Under the pieces are notes generated by a model, which was not told the origin of the DNA, did no database searches, and saw nothing but the letters and a program-made list of their open reading frames with translations. This document shows positions 24,006 through 31,021 of a stretch of DNA of 64,000 bases, one piece after another (the stretch's first letter is position 1; the number at the start of each line of letters is the position of its first letter). Position numbers and translations under genes: made by a program. The DNA is from Bacteroidota bacterium (lineage in GTDB: Bacteria; Bacteroidota; Bacteroidia; Chitinophagales; Saprospiraceae): positions 304,417 to 368,416 of the forward strand of contig JASBVF010000016.1 of assembly GCA_030147525.1 (NCBI GenBank), in the 5' to 3' direction.

Positions 24006-25817
24006 TTATTTCCCGCCTGCTATCCGGTTCAGGATTTTCGACGTGATCAGGTAGGTCGGTTTTACGCCTTCTTCGCCCAGGCTGCCGGAGGCCAGTGTGT
24101 GCCCGGTCACCAGCGGGTTATCCGAAGCGTAGTAGGCGTAGCGAATGACTACATGCTCATTGATGCTCTTCCGGATCTTGGAGGCCGCTTGTATGGCTTT
24201 CTGGTAGTGAGCGCCTTCCATTTCCAGCCCGACGGCTTTCCACGACGAACGCAGGAAGTAGCGCAAAATGTCCTTGTTCTGAAGGCTCGTGCCCAGTACG
24301 GTGATCATGGTGCCTTCGCTGACGCTCAGCCCGTGGCCCTCGAAGTCTGCTTTTGAAAAATCATTTTCCACCGGGTAGTTGTCGGCAGTGCCTTCAAAAA
24401 CGTGAGAGGTCGGCACCATGATGTCGCCCTTGCCGCCCAGCAGGATGCCCGCTTTGCCCATGATGGAAATGGATTCGATGTTGAGTGGTATCCGGTTTTT
24501 CTGGCTTTTCATCGGCTGTTTTTCTGCCGGATGGATGGGCTCGACCGGTGGGGGCACAGGCAGTTCGAATGGTTTTAACAATTCATCCATCACCTCGAAA
24601 GCCTGCTCGCCGAACGGGTAATCCATCACGATGATGAGCGGTTTTTTCTCCTGGATATATTCCGTATTCCATTGAACATCAGCGGGTAAAAGTTCCGGTT
24701 TGATCTGCAGGGTGTCAAAAATCTGCACCGTAATATTTGTGCCGCTGGTATCGTCGAGCTGATGCATCCCGTTCTCACGGGCATAGGCTTCGACGGTCTG
24801 GCGGGCCTCCTTTTGTTCGTCGTGGCTCAATTCCCTGGCCAGTTCTTCGAGGCCGTTCACCGGCAAAGTTTCATTCAGCGCTGCGTGAGCGTAAATCGAA
24901 TTCATCACGCTGTGAGGGTTGGCGCTGATGATGTGAATCGGCCGGTCGAGCCATTTTTTTCTGTATAAAAACTGCTTGATGTTGTTGGCCCAAAGCTCGC
25001 CGTAGATGTGGTGCCCGATTTTCTCCCGCAGCGCAGCGGAGAAGCTGATCTCCCGGTCCACCTGGTCGATAGCCTCGTCGATCGAAAGGCGCCCCAGCCA
25101 GTAAACGATGTGGAAAAGGCTGTTCACCTTGGCAGTTTCATTAAAACGGCGCACGGCATCCACCGTCTCTTCGAAGGTGCGGCCGAGCAGGTTGCTCAGG
25201 TACGTGCAGGCCACTTCTTCGTTAAATTCTTTCCCCTCTTCTTCCGACTGAACGATCTTTTCGAGGTTGTACCAGTCCCGTTTTTTACGCCCCTTCGAGT
25301 CCAGCCCGTTGCGGCGTATTTTTTCCGCTTCGATGTACATGAAAGTCAGGTGCGTGAGGATGTCGTAAATGTCGCTGCGGCCGTTGGTCAGTTCGATGAA
25401 CATTTGCTCGTCGTCGATGCGGTAACAATTGCGGCGGCGCTTGGCCGGCACGATGGGGTTGAACACGGAGTTTTCAAAGCCCTCTCTCGTGATCAGGCGG
25501 ATGTAGCGGCACTCCTCGATGCCTTGCGGCAGCCGCTGGAAAACGTAATTCAGCCCCTCCAGCTCCACCCGCTCGGGGTCGGAGATGGCGCCGTAAATCT
25601 CCGGCTGCAACACCATCATGGCCTCGATCATGGCCTCGCCGCTTACCCCCAGCGGTTTGTAACCACCCCGGATGAAAAGGTGACGCATGGAAATGTATAG
25701 TTGTTGGATAGCTGCCCTGGACTCCTGGGCACGGGTACGTTGAAGGATTGGATTCATGTCAATTTGTGATTTTGGCAAAAGTCCGGTTTGAATCCTTGTT
25801 TTTGAAATTTTTTCCAT
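24006..25817 (-). CDS. DUF6909-like protein with phosphorylase-like C-terminus
   Basis: 603 residues from the ATG at 25817; the longer upstream extension is basic, low in complexity and unlikely to be translated. No signal or membrane segments. The N-terminal ~330 residues are helical. The C-terminal ~200 (ISIMGKAGILLGGKGDIMVP, TMITVLGTSLQNKD, and WKAVGLEMEGAHYQKAIQ) resemble the nucleoside-phosphorylase/AMP-nucleosidase fold, where an EMEG segment contacts the ribose. I believe it belongs to the Bacteroidota family DUF6909. A nucleoside- or nucleotide-related role is inferred from the fold only. The stretch upstream holds a large tandem repeat. Confidence 0.6.
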   Translation of the reverse strand: MEKISKTRIQTGLLPKSQIDMNPILQRTRAQESRAAIQQLYISMRHLFIRGGYKPLGVSGEAMIEAMMVLQPEIYGAISDPERVELEGLNYVFQRLPQGIEECRYIRLITREGFENSVFNPIVPAKRRRNCYRIDDEQMFIELTNGRSDIYDILTHLTFMYIEAEKIRRNGLDSKGRKKRDWYNLEKIVQSEEEGKEFNEEVACTYLSNLLGRTFEETVDAVRRFNETAKVNSLFHIVYWLGRLSIDEAIDQVDREISFSAALREKIGHHIYGELWANNIKQFLYRKKWLDRPIHIISANPHSVMNSIYAHAALNETLPVNGLEELARELSHDEQKEARQTVEAYARENGMHQLDDTSGTNITVQIFDTLQIKPELLPADVQWNTEYIQEKKPLIIVMDYPFGEQAFEVMDELLKPFELPVPPPVEPIHPAEKQPMKSQKNRIPLNIESISIMGKAGILLGGKGDIMVPTSHVFEGTADNYPVENDFSKADFEGHGLSVSEGTMITVLGTSLQNKDILRYFLRSSWKAVGLEMEGAHYQKAIQAASKIRKSINEHVVIRYAYYASDNPLVTGHTLASGSLGEEGVKPTYLITSKILNRIAGGK

Positions 25818-25974
25818 CAAATTATCGCCCCGGCATTTCTTTTTCTCCGCCCTTGCCTTTTTCAGGGTGAAATGGGCCCCGCCTTTTCGCTTCGCAGCAG
25901 CCTTATGGCGCCGGTTACGTCGTATTTTTTCATAAAATACTGATAGTCTGTACATTGCACCGGTTTAGTGTGCT

Positions 25975-26394
25975 TTTTATGTACTTTTTATGTATTCGCT
26001 TCAACCTTTTTACTACGTTATTATACTTTTTATGTACTCGCTTCAACCTATTTACTACGAGTTTGGACCTTTTAGGTGCGAGTTTGGACCTTTGAAGTCG
26101 GGTAATGTACTTTAAAGCTTGAGTAAAGTACTTTTAAAGTACTCGTTTGGACCTTTTAGGTGCGAGTTTGGACCTTTGAAGTACTCATTTGGACCTTTGA
26201 AGTCGGGTAATATACTTTAAAGCTTGAGTAAAGTACTTTTAAAGTACTCGTTTGGACCTTTTAGGTGCGAGTTTGGACCTTTGAAGTACTCGTTTAAACC
26301 TATGAAGTCGGGTAATGTATTTTTGAAGTACGAGTTTGGACTTTTAAAATACTCATTTGGACCCCTTTAGTCAGGGAACGCACTTCAAACGCAG
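25975..26394. repeat. twenty tandem 21-bp repeats with 105-bp higher-order period
   Basis: The interval divides into exactly 20 units of 21 bases. The commonest unit core is TTTGGACCTTTGAAGTAC; variants carry TTTAGGTGC, TAATGTACTTTAAAGC or AGTAAAGTACTTTTAAAG. Five units form a 105-bp block: GAAGTCGGGTAAT recurs at 26094, 26199 and 26304. There are no spacers, so this is not CRISPR. Units in both strands and frames are broken by stops, so it is not coding. It fills the divergent region between the DUF6909-like gene and a secreted glycosidase gene. The bases 25818-25974 and 26395-26559 around it show nothing else. Confidence 0.9.
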
Positions 26395-26559
26395 GACAAT
26401 TCAGGCGAAAGGCAGCCTGACCGTTTGAAAACAGGAGCGAATCAGGTCAGTCAGCCACGGTCCGTTCATCCGGACGGAGCCCACCGGGCGGGCTGCTTTT
26501 TTGAAACCGATTCGTATATTGAGGTCTATTTTGAGCAATACTACATCGTAAAAATCACC

Positions 26560-28425
26560 ATGAATAACATCCCCCTCCTCCTGACGATATGGCTGCTGCT
26601 GTTTCATCATGCTGTTTTCACCCAAAACAACACCACGGCAAACGATACCGTACCGGCCTATGAAACCGCCTTTCATTACGGCGTCAACCTCGGCGCTTAC
26701 TACTTCTGGACGGACGACGAACTGGCCAACATCGCCGCCGGTAACCCCGAACTTGGCATCGAAGGAGCCGGCGTGACGGCCCTGCGGCTCTCCCTTCCCG
26801 AAAAATTTCTCGACTACTGGGGCTACGACATCCGCCTCGATGTTTTTCAACACTACCATCAACTCGGCCTGACGGACAACGTCGTCTTCGCCGGCTATCC
26901 TGCTCCGCAACACCGTGACTCCACACGCTACTGCCCCGATGGCCCTTCCCAGCTTTTCGCCAACCTCTATACGCCCATCTGGGATCAGGGTGAAAACGGC
27001 ACGCCGGTCAACGACTCCAATTTTTACGCCCTCTACCTGTATAATATGGTGAGCCTCTACCACCCCTACGTCAGGTTTTGGGAAATCTGGAACGAGCCCG
27101 ACTTCGACTTCGTCGGCGACTCCTCCCGGCAGCCCGGCGAGCCCGGCAACTGGTGGGAGCACGACCCCGACCCCTGCCATTACGCCATCCATGCCCCCGT
27201 GCAACATTACATCCGCATGCTGCGCATCAGCTACGAAGTGATCAAACACATCGCCCCCGACGACTACGTGGCCATCGGCGGCATCGGTTACCCCAGCTTC
27301 CTCGATGTGGTGCTCCGCAATACCGACAACCCGGCCGGCGGCGCCGTGGACAGCCTCTACCCGCTCGGCGGCGGCGCTTATTTCGACGTGCTCAGCTACC
27401 ATTCTTACCCCCACATCGACAACAGCCTGCGGGAGTGGAGCAACGATATTTTTGGTTTTAAATACTTCCGCCATTCCGACCGCTGCGTGGACGGGCTGCT
27501 CAGCCGCCAGTCGGCGTTGCGTGCCGTCCTCGAAAAACACGGCTATGACGGTGAAATTTTTCCTGAAAAAAAATGGATCATCACGGAGAGCAACATTCCC
27601 CGGCGTCGCTTCGGCGAGTACATCGGCTCGGACGAGGCGCAGCGAAATTATTTGATCAAAGCCGCCGTTGCCTGCCAGATGAACGACATCCTCCAACTGG
27701 ATGTGTACCAGCTTGGCGACATCGAGCCGCCTGCCACGGCGCACAATGAATTTTTCCTGATGGGGCTTTATCACGAGCTGGACAGCCTGCCGAAATACGA
27801 GCAGAAAATCACCGATGCAGGCATTGCCTGGCGCACGGTCTCCACCTTGTTGCGCAGCAAAAAATACAACCCCGGCCGCACGGCCCAGCTCCAACTGCCG
27901 CCCGGCGTGCGTGGCGGTGCTTTCAGGGATGAAACGGGCCGGTTCGTTTACGTCCTCTGGGCAGCTACCGGCGAAGATTTGTCGGAGAAAGCTTCGGCCA
28001 GCTACCAGTTCCCGGCAGCGCTGGGCCTGCAAACACTGCTTCAGCGAGCCTGGAATTTTTCCTCCGCCCGCATCACGACGACCGTGCCGGCTGACCGGGT
28101 GCAGCTGAGCGGCTCGCCCGTATTTCTGACGGACCCCGCCGATGAACCCGACGCCGGCAGCGCCGGTATTTTACTCGAATGCAGCCCGAATCCCTTCCGT
28201 GAAAATTTAATCATCCGGCTGGTCTTGCCGGACGTGATGACCGCCACACTCCGGCTGTATGACCTGCGGGGGCGTCTCGTTCATGAATTTTTTTCCGGCC
28301 TGCCGCTGGCGGCAGGGCAGCATCAGCTTCCGTTGGATGGTATCTCCATTCCTCCGGGTGTGTACTTTTTGCAATTCACGACGGCCGGCGACCGGCGGGC
28401 CATGTGTAAGGTGGTGAAATATTAG
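26560..28425 (+). CDS. secreted clan-A glycoside hydrolase with T9SS sorting domain
   Basis: 621 residues from the ATG at 26560, which starts a signal peptide (ends AVFTQ). A TIM-barrel hydrolase follows: VRFWEIWNEPD holds the probable acid/base (Glu179) and KKWIITESN the nucleophile (Glu343), the layout of clan GH-A (GH5/GH39-like). After a beta domain (~430-540) comes a type A T9SS sorting domain (SPNPFRENLIIRL, LRLYDLRGRLVHEF, IPPGVYFLQF). The protein should be exported and released or attached at the cell surface to cut a polysaccharide. No transporter or other hydrolase is adjacent, so substrate is open. Confidence 0.8.
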   Translation: MNNIPLLLTIWLLLFHHAVFTQNNTTANDTVPAYETAFHYGVNLGAYYFWTDDELANIAAGNPELGIEGAGVTALRLSLPEKFLDYWGYDIRLDVFQHYHQLGLTDNVVFAGYPAPQHRDSTRYCPDGPSQLFANLYTPIWDQGENGTPVNDSNFYALYLYNMVSLYHPYVRFWEIWNEPDFDFVGDSSRQPGEPGNWWEHDPDPCHYAIHAPVQHYIRMLRISYEVIKHIAPDDYVAIGGIGYPSFLDVVLRNTDNPAGGAVDSLYPLGGGAYFDVLSYHSYPHIDNSLREWSNDIFGFKYFRHSDRCVDGLLSRQSALRAVLEKHGYDGEIFPEKKWIITESNIPRRRFGEYIGSDEAQRNYLIKAAVACQMNDILQLDVYQLGDIEPPATAHNEFFLMGLYHELDSLPKYEQKITDAGIAWRTVSTLLRSKKYNPGRTAQLQLPPGVRGGAFRDETGRFVYVLWAATGEDLSEKASASYQFPAALGLQTLLQRAWNFSSARITTTVPADRVQLSGSPVFLTDPADEPDAGSAGILLECSPNPFRENLIIRLVLPDVMTATLRLYDLRGRLVHEFFSGLPLAAGQHQLPLDGISIPPGVYFLQFTTAGDRRAMCKVVKY

Positions 28426-28447
28426 GCGTGGAACGGGGCCTGTGAAA

Positions 28448-28476
28448 TTTGGGGAAAACGAAAATTTCTAATTTTA
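28448..28476 (+). promoter_or_regulatory. candidate promoter for tlyA
   Basis: TTTG (28448-28451), 17-base spacer, then TAATTTTA (28469-28476; seven of eight consensus positions). Transcription would start near 28483. The following leader holds CCGC/GCGG (28477-28490) and GGCAGGG/CCCTGCC (28489-28520) pairings, and GGCCTGT (28437) can pair with ACAGGCC (28508). Confidence 0.4.
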
Positions 28477-28550
28477 CCGCCGACATGCGGCAGGGTTAAA
28501 GTCCCGGACAGGCCCCTGCCGTTCTGCCTCACTGCAAATTTCCTTCTGAC

Positions 28551-29276
28551 ATGCGACTCGACACCTGGCTGGTTCAGCATAATTTTTTCGATTCCCGCCA
28601 ACGGGCCCAACTGGCCATCAAGGCGGGCCAGGTGCTGCAAAACGGGCGGCCCGCTGTCAAGCCTTCTCAAATAGTGCAGTCCTCCGACCAGATCGAAGTG
28701 GCCGGCGACCCGCTCCCTTACGTCAGCCGGGGCGGGCTGAAACTGGAAAAGGCCATTCGCACTTTTCAACTTGATTTTTCTGAAAAAACTGTCCTCGATG
28801 CGGGCGCCTCCACCGGCGGCTTCACCGATTGTGCGCTGCAGCACGGCGCCGCCCGGGTTTATGCCGTGGATGTGGGTTCGGAGCAGTTGGCGCCATCGTT
28901 GCGCAGCCATCCGCAGGTGGTTTTTTATGAAAACTTCGACGTGCGGGAGTTGTCGCTGTCGCAATTAGGCGGCCAGCCGGTGGATGCCATCGTCTCCGAT
29001 CTGTCGTTCATTTCACTCACGCTCATTTTGCCAGCGTTCCCGCCGCTGCTCAGGCCCGGCGGCTTTCTGGTTTTACTCATCAAACCCCAGTTCGAGCTGG
29101 AGCAGCGCACGGCGCTGAAGGGCGGCATCGTGAAAGACCCCGCCCTGCGAAAGCGTGCGGTGGATCGTGTGTTGGATGCTGCACGTTCGTTGGGCTTCCA
29201 GGTGAAAGGCCTGACGGAGACAGATGTGGAGACCGACCGGAAGAATGTGGAATTTCTGGTCTGGCTGGTGAAATAA
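28551..29276 (+). CDS. TlyA-family rRNA 2'-O-methyltransferase / S4-domain protein
   Basis: 241 residues. Residues 1-60 are an S4 RNA-binding domain (MRLDTWLVQHNFFDSRQRAQ, VSRGGLKLEKA), followed by a FtsJ-like SAM-methyltransferase domain: VLDAGASTGGFTDCALQHGA (SAM site), VYAVDVGSEQL, IVSDLSFISLTLILP and FLVLLIKPQFE. The family methylates ribose in 16S/23S rRNA (TlyA), or is annotated as a hemolysin; in non-actinobacteria the enzyme role is likely but untested. It stands alone between a secreted glycosidase and an O-methyltransferase. Confidence 0.85.
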   Translation: MRLDTWLVQHNFFDSRQRAQLAIKAGQVLQNGRPAVKPSQIVQSSDQIEVAGDPLPYVSRGGLKLEKAIRTFQLDFSEKTVLDAGASTGGFTDCALQHGAARVYAVDVGSEQLAPSLRSHPQVVFYENFDVRELSLSQLGGQPVDAIVSDLSFISLTLILPAFPPLLRPGGFLVLLIKPQFELEQRTALKGGIVKDPALRKRAVDRVLDAARSLGFQVKGLTETDVETDRKNVEFLVWLVK

Positions 29277-29307
29277 TACCCGGCCGGGGGGCAGGTCCGT
29301 TGAGTTT

Positions 29308-29940
29308 TTACAGTTTTCTCGCTATCAAAATCCCGTCCCGGATAGGCAGCATGAGCGTTTCCACCCGCTCGTCTTCATGTACTTTCCGGTTGAAATCAAT
29401 GATGCCGAGGGTGTCCGGGTCAGTAGCTTTTGAGATGACCTTGCCTCCCCAGAGTACATTGTCGGCAAGGATGAGCCCGCCGGGGTTTACTTTGTCAAAC
29501 ACCAGGTCGTAATGATGAGCGTAGTCGAACTTGGCGGCGTCAATAAACACCAGGTCAAATTTTGCGTCAATCTGTGGGATGATCTCTTTGGCATCGCCGG
29601 TGTGTTGGCGGATTTTGTGCTCCAGTCCTGTTTTTTTGAAATATTTCCTGCTGATGTGCCCGACCTCCGGGTTGATTTCGATGGTGTGCAGGATGCCGTT
29701 CGGGGCCAGGCCTTTAGCCAGGCAAATGGCAGCGTAGCCGGTGAAGGTGCCGATTTCGAGGGCTGCTTCCGGTCGTTTGAGCATTGAAATCATGGATAAA
29801 AACTGCCCCTGCAGCTTGCCTGAGAGCATTTGGGGTGAAAGGGTGTGGAGGTAAGTTTCCCGTTCCAGTTCGTCGAGTTCCGGCATGGGCAGGGAAGTGT
29901 GATCTTCACAGTAGGCGGATGCTTTTTTCTGGTAATTCAT
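29308..29940 (-). CDS. class I SAM-dependent O-methyltransferase
   Basis: 210 residues from the ATG at 29940; the frame extends to a TTG 18 bases earlier. Caffeoyl-CoA/catechol O-methyltransferase type: ALEIGTFTGYAAICLAKGL (SAM loop), HTIEINPEVG, DLVFIDAAKFDYAHHYDL and NPGGLILADNVLWGGKV (metal-binding Asp-Asn). The family methylates a catechol-like hydroxyl using a divalent metal. No natural substrate can be inferred from neighbours. It converges with tlyA. Confidence 0.85.
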   Translation of the reverse strand: MNYQKKASAYCEDHTSLPMPELDELERETYLHTLSPQMLSGKLQGQFLSMISMLKRPEAALEIGTFTGYAAICLAKGLAPNGILHTIEINPEVGHISRKYFKKTGLEHKIRQHTGDAKEIIPQIDAKFDLVFIDAAKFDYAHHYDLVFDKVNPGGLILADNVLWGGKVISKATDPDTLGIIDFNRKVHEDERVETLMLPIRDGILIARKL

Positions 29941-29969
29941 CAGGTGGTTTTTAATCAAAAATTCAGCGG

Positions 29970-29977
29970 CAAAAATA
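29970..29977 (-). promoter_or_regulatory. -7 box for O-methyltransferase gene
   Basis: The minus strand reads TATTTTTG, an exact TAnnTTTG, 29 bases before the ATG. The remaining 300 bases to the palindrome at 30278 show no gene or clear structure. Confidence 0.4.
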
Positions 29978-30277
29978 GGAGGGCGGGCAAAACTTCAGGT
30001 CGTCCGGCCCGACGGAAATGTTTTTTACCTCAAAAAAAACAGGCTTTTCACGATTGGAAACCCGGCATGATCCGGGCCTCAACTTGCTTAAATAGCAGCG
30101 ATTCAGTATCTTGCAATACGTTTTTAACCATGAACCGATACAGTTGACGTCTCGCCTCACACTTTACGAGGGACAAAATTCTACCCTTACGATATCCCCC
30201 GGGCACATTGTTCCAGCAATTATAAAATTCTACCACTTCGGTTCTAAAGGCAAACACTTCAGAAACTTTCGTTTTTG

Positions 30278-30297
30278 TTAACTGAACGTTCAGCTAA
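30278..30297. promoter_or_regulatory. palindrome just upstream of response-regulator gene
   Basis: CTGAACGTTCAG (30282-30293) is a perfect palindrome, extended by TTA/TAA outside to 20 bases with one mismatched pair. It ends 12 bases before ATG 30310, so it may be a regulator binding site, perhaps autoregulatory. Confidence 0.45.
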
Positions 30298-30309
30298 ACA
30301 GTTATTCCC

Positions 30310-30969
30310 ATGAACAAACTTATCTACACCAAAATTTTTATTGCGGACGACCACCCGGTTATTACCCTGGGTATTTCTTCCCTGCTGTCGAAGCAGCCGG
30401 AGTTTGAGGTCGTTGGCACGGCTGCCTCCGGCGACGAAATGACCCGGAAACTCAAGAATGCGCTGCCCAACGTCCTGCTGCTGGACCTCAACATGCCGGG
30501 TAAGGATTTTTATGAAAACATCGCCTGGGTGAAAAAACACGTTCCCTGGGTGAAAGTGGTGGCTTACTCAGCTTACTACTCTCCGGAGCTTGTCAGGTCG
30601 CTCGTTCATGAAGGCGCCTGTGGTTTTATTTCAAAAACAGCTTCACCTGAGGAGTTGGTTGAAGCCATTCACGCCATTCAGCAGGGTGAAATTTATGTGT
30701 CGCAGGTAGCCCATGCCCAGTCGGACTGTGCCCCTGATCCCGGCCATCCGGAGTTGCAGGATGAATTTCGCAAACGGCTCGGACTTTCGAGGAGGGAGCA
30801 GGAGGTGCTCGTTCTCATTAGCCAGGGCCTGAGCAGTCAACGCATTGGCCAGACGCTTTACATCAGCAAGCATACGGTCGAAACGCACCGCAAAAACATT
30901 CTTCGAAAATTGGATTTTAACTCCAGCACCGAACTCGTACGGTTTGCCGTTCAGAACGGGCTGGTGTAA
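30310..30969 (+). CDS. LuxR/NarL-type DNA-binding response regulator (orphan)
   Basis: 219 residues. The receiver has the acidic pair DDHP (about residue 13), phospho-acceptor Asp in LLLDLNMPGK (about residue 59) and Lys in GFISKTASPEE (about 105). The C-terminal LuxR-type helix-turn-helix reads LSRREQEVLVLISQGLSSQ and YISKHTVETHRKNILRKL. It should bind DNA when phosphorylated. No histidine kinase is adjacent, so its sensor lies elsewhere. The palindrome before the start could be its own site. Confidence 0.88.
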   Translation: MNKLIYTKIFIADDHPVITLGISSLLSKQPEFEVVGTAASGDEMTRKLKNALPNVLLLDLNMPGKDFYENIAWVKKHVPWVKVVAYSAYYSPELVRSLVHEGACGFISKTASPEELVEAIHAIQQGEIYVSQVAHAQSDCAPDPGHPELQDEFRKRLGLSRREQEVLVLISQGLSSQRIGQTLYISKHTVETHRKNILRKLDFNSSTELVRFAVQNGLV

Positions 30970-31021
30970 AGGCAAGGATGAACGATGAAGCGCAGGGAAG
31001 CGCTTCATCGCTCACTTAGGC

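Noticed and set aside
25975..26394. The 21-bp array as a CRISPR array or repetitive coding region
   Set aside because: There are no spacers between units, and stops interrupt the frames read on both strands; no cas genes are present.
26401..28032. 543-residue minus-strand frame across the glycosidase gene
   Set aside because: The plus-strand gene has a signal peptide, catalytic motifs and a sorting domain; the antisense frame shows low-complexity valine-rich composition and no family.
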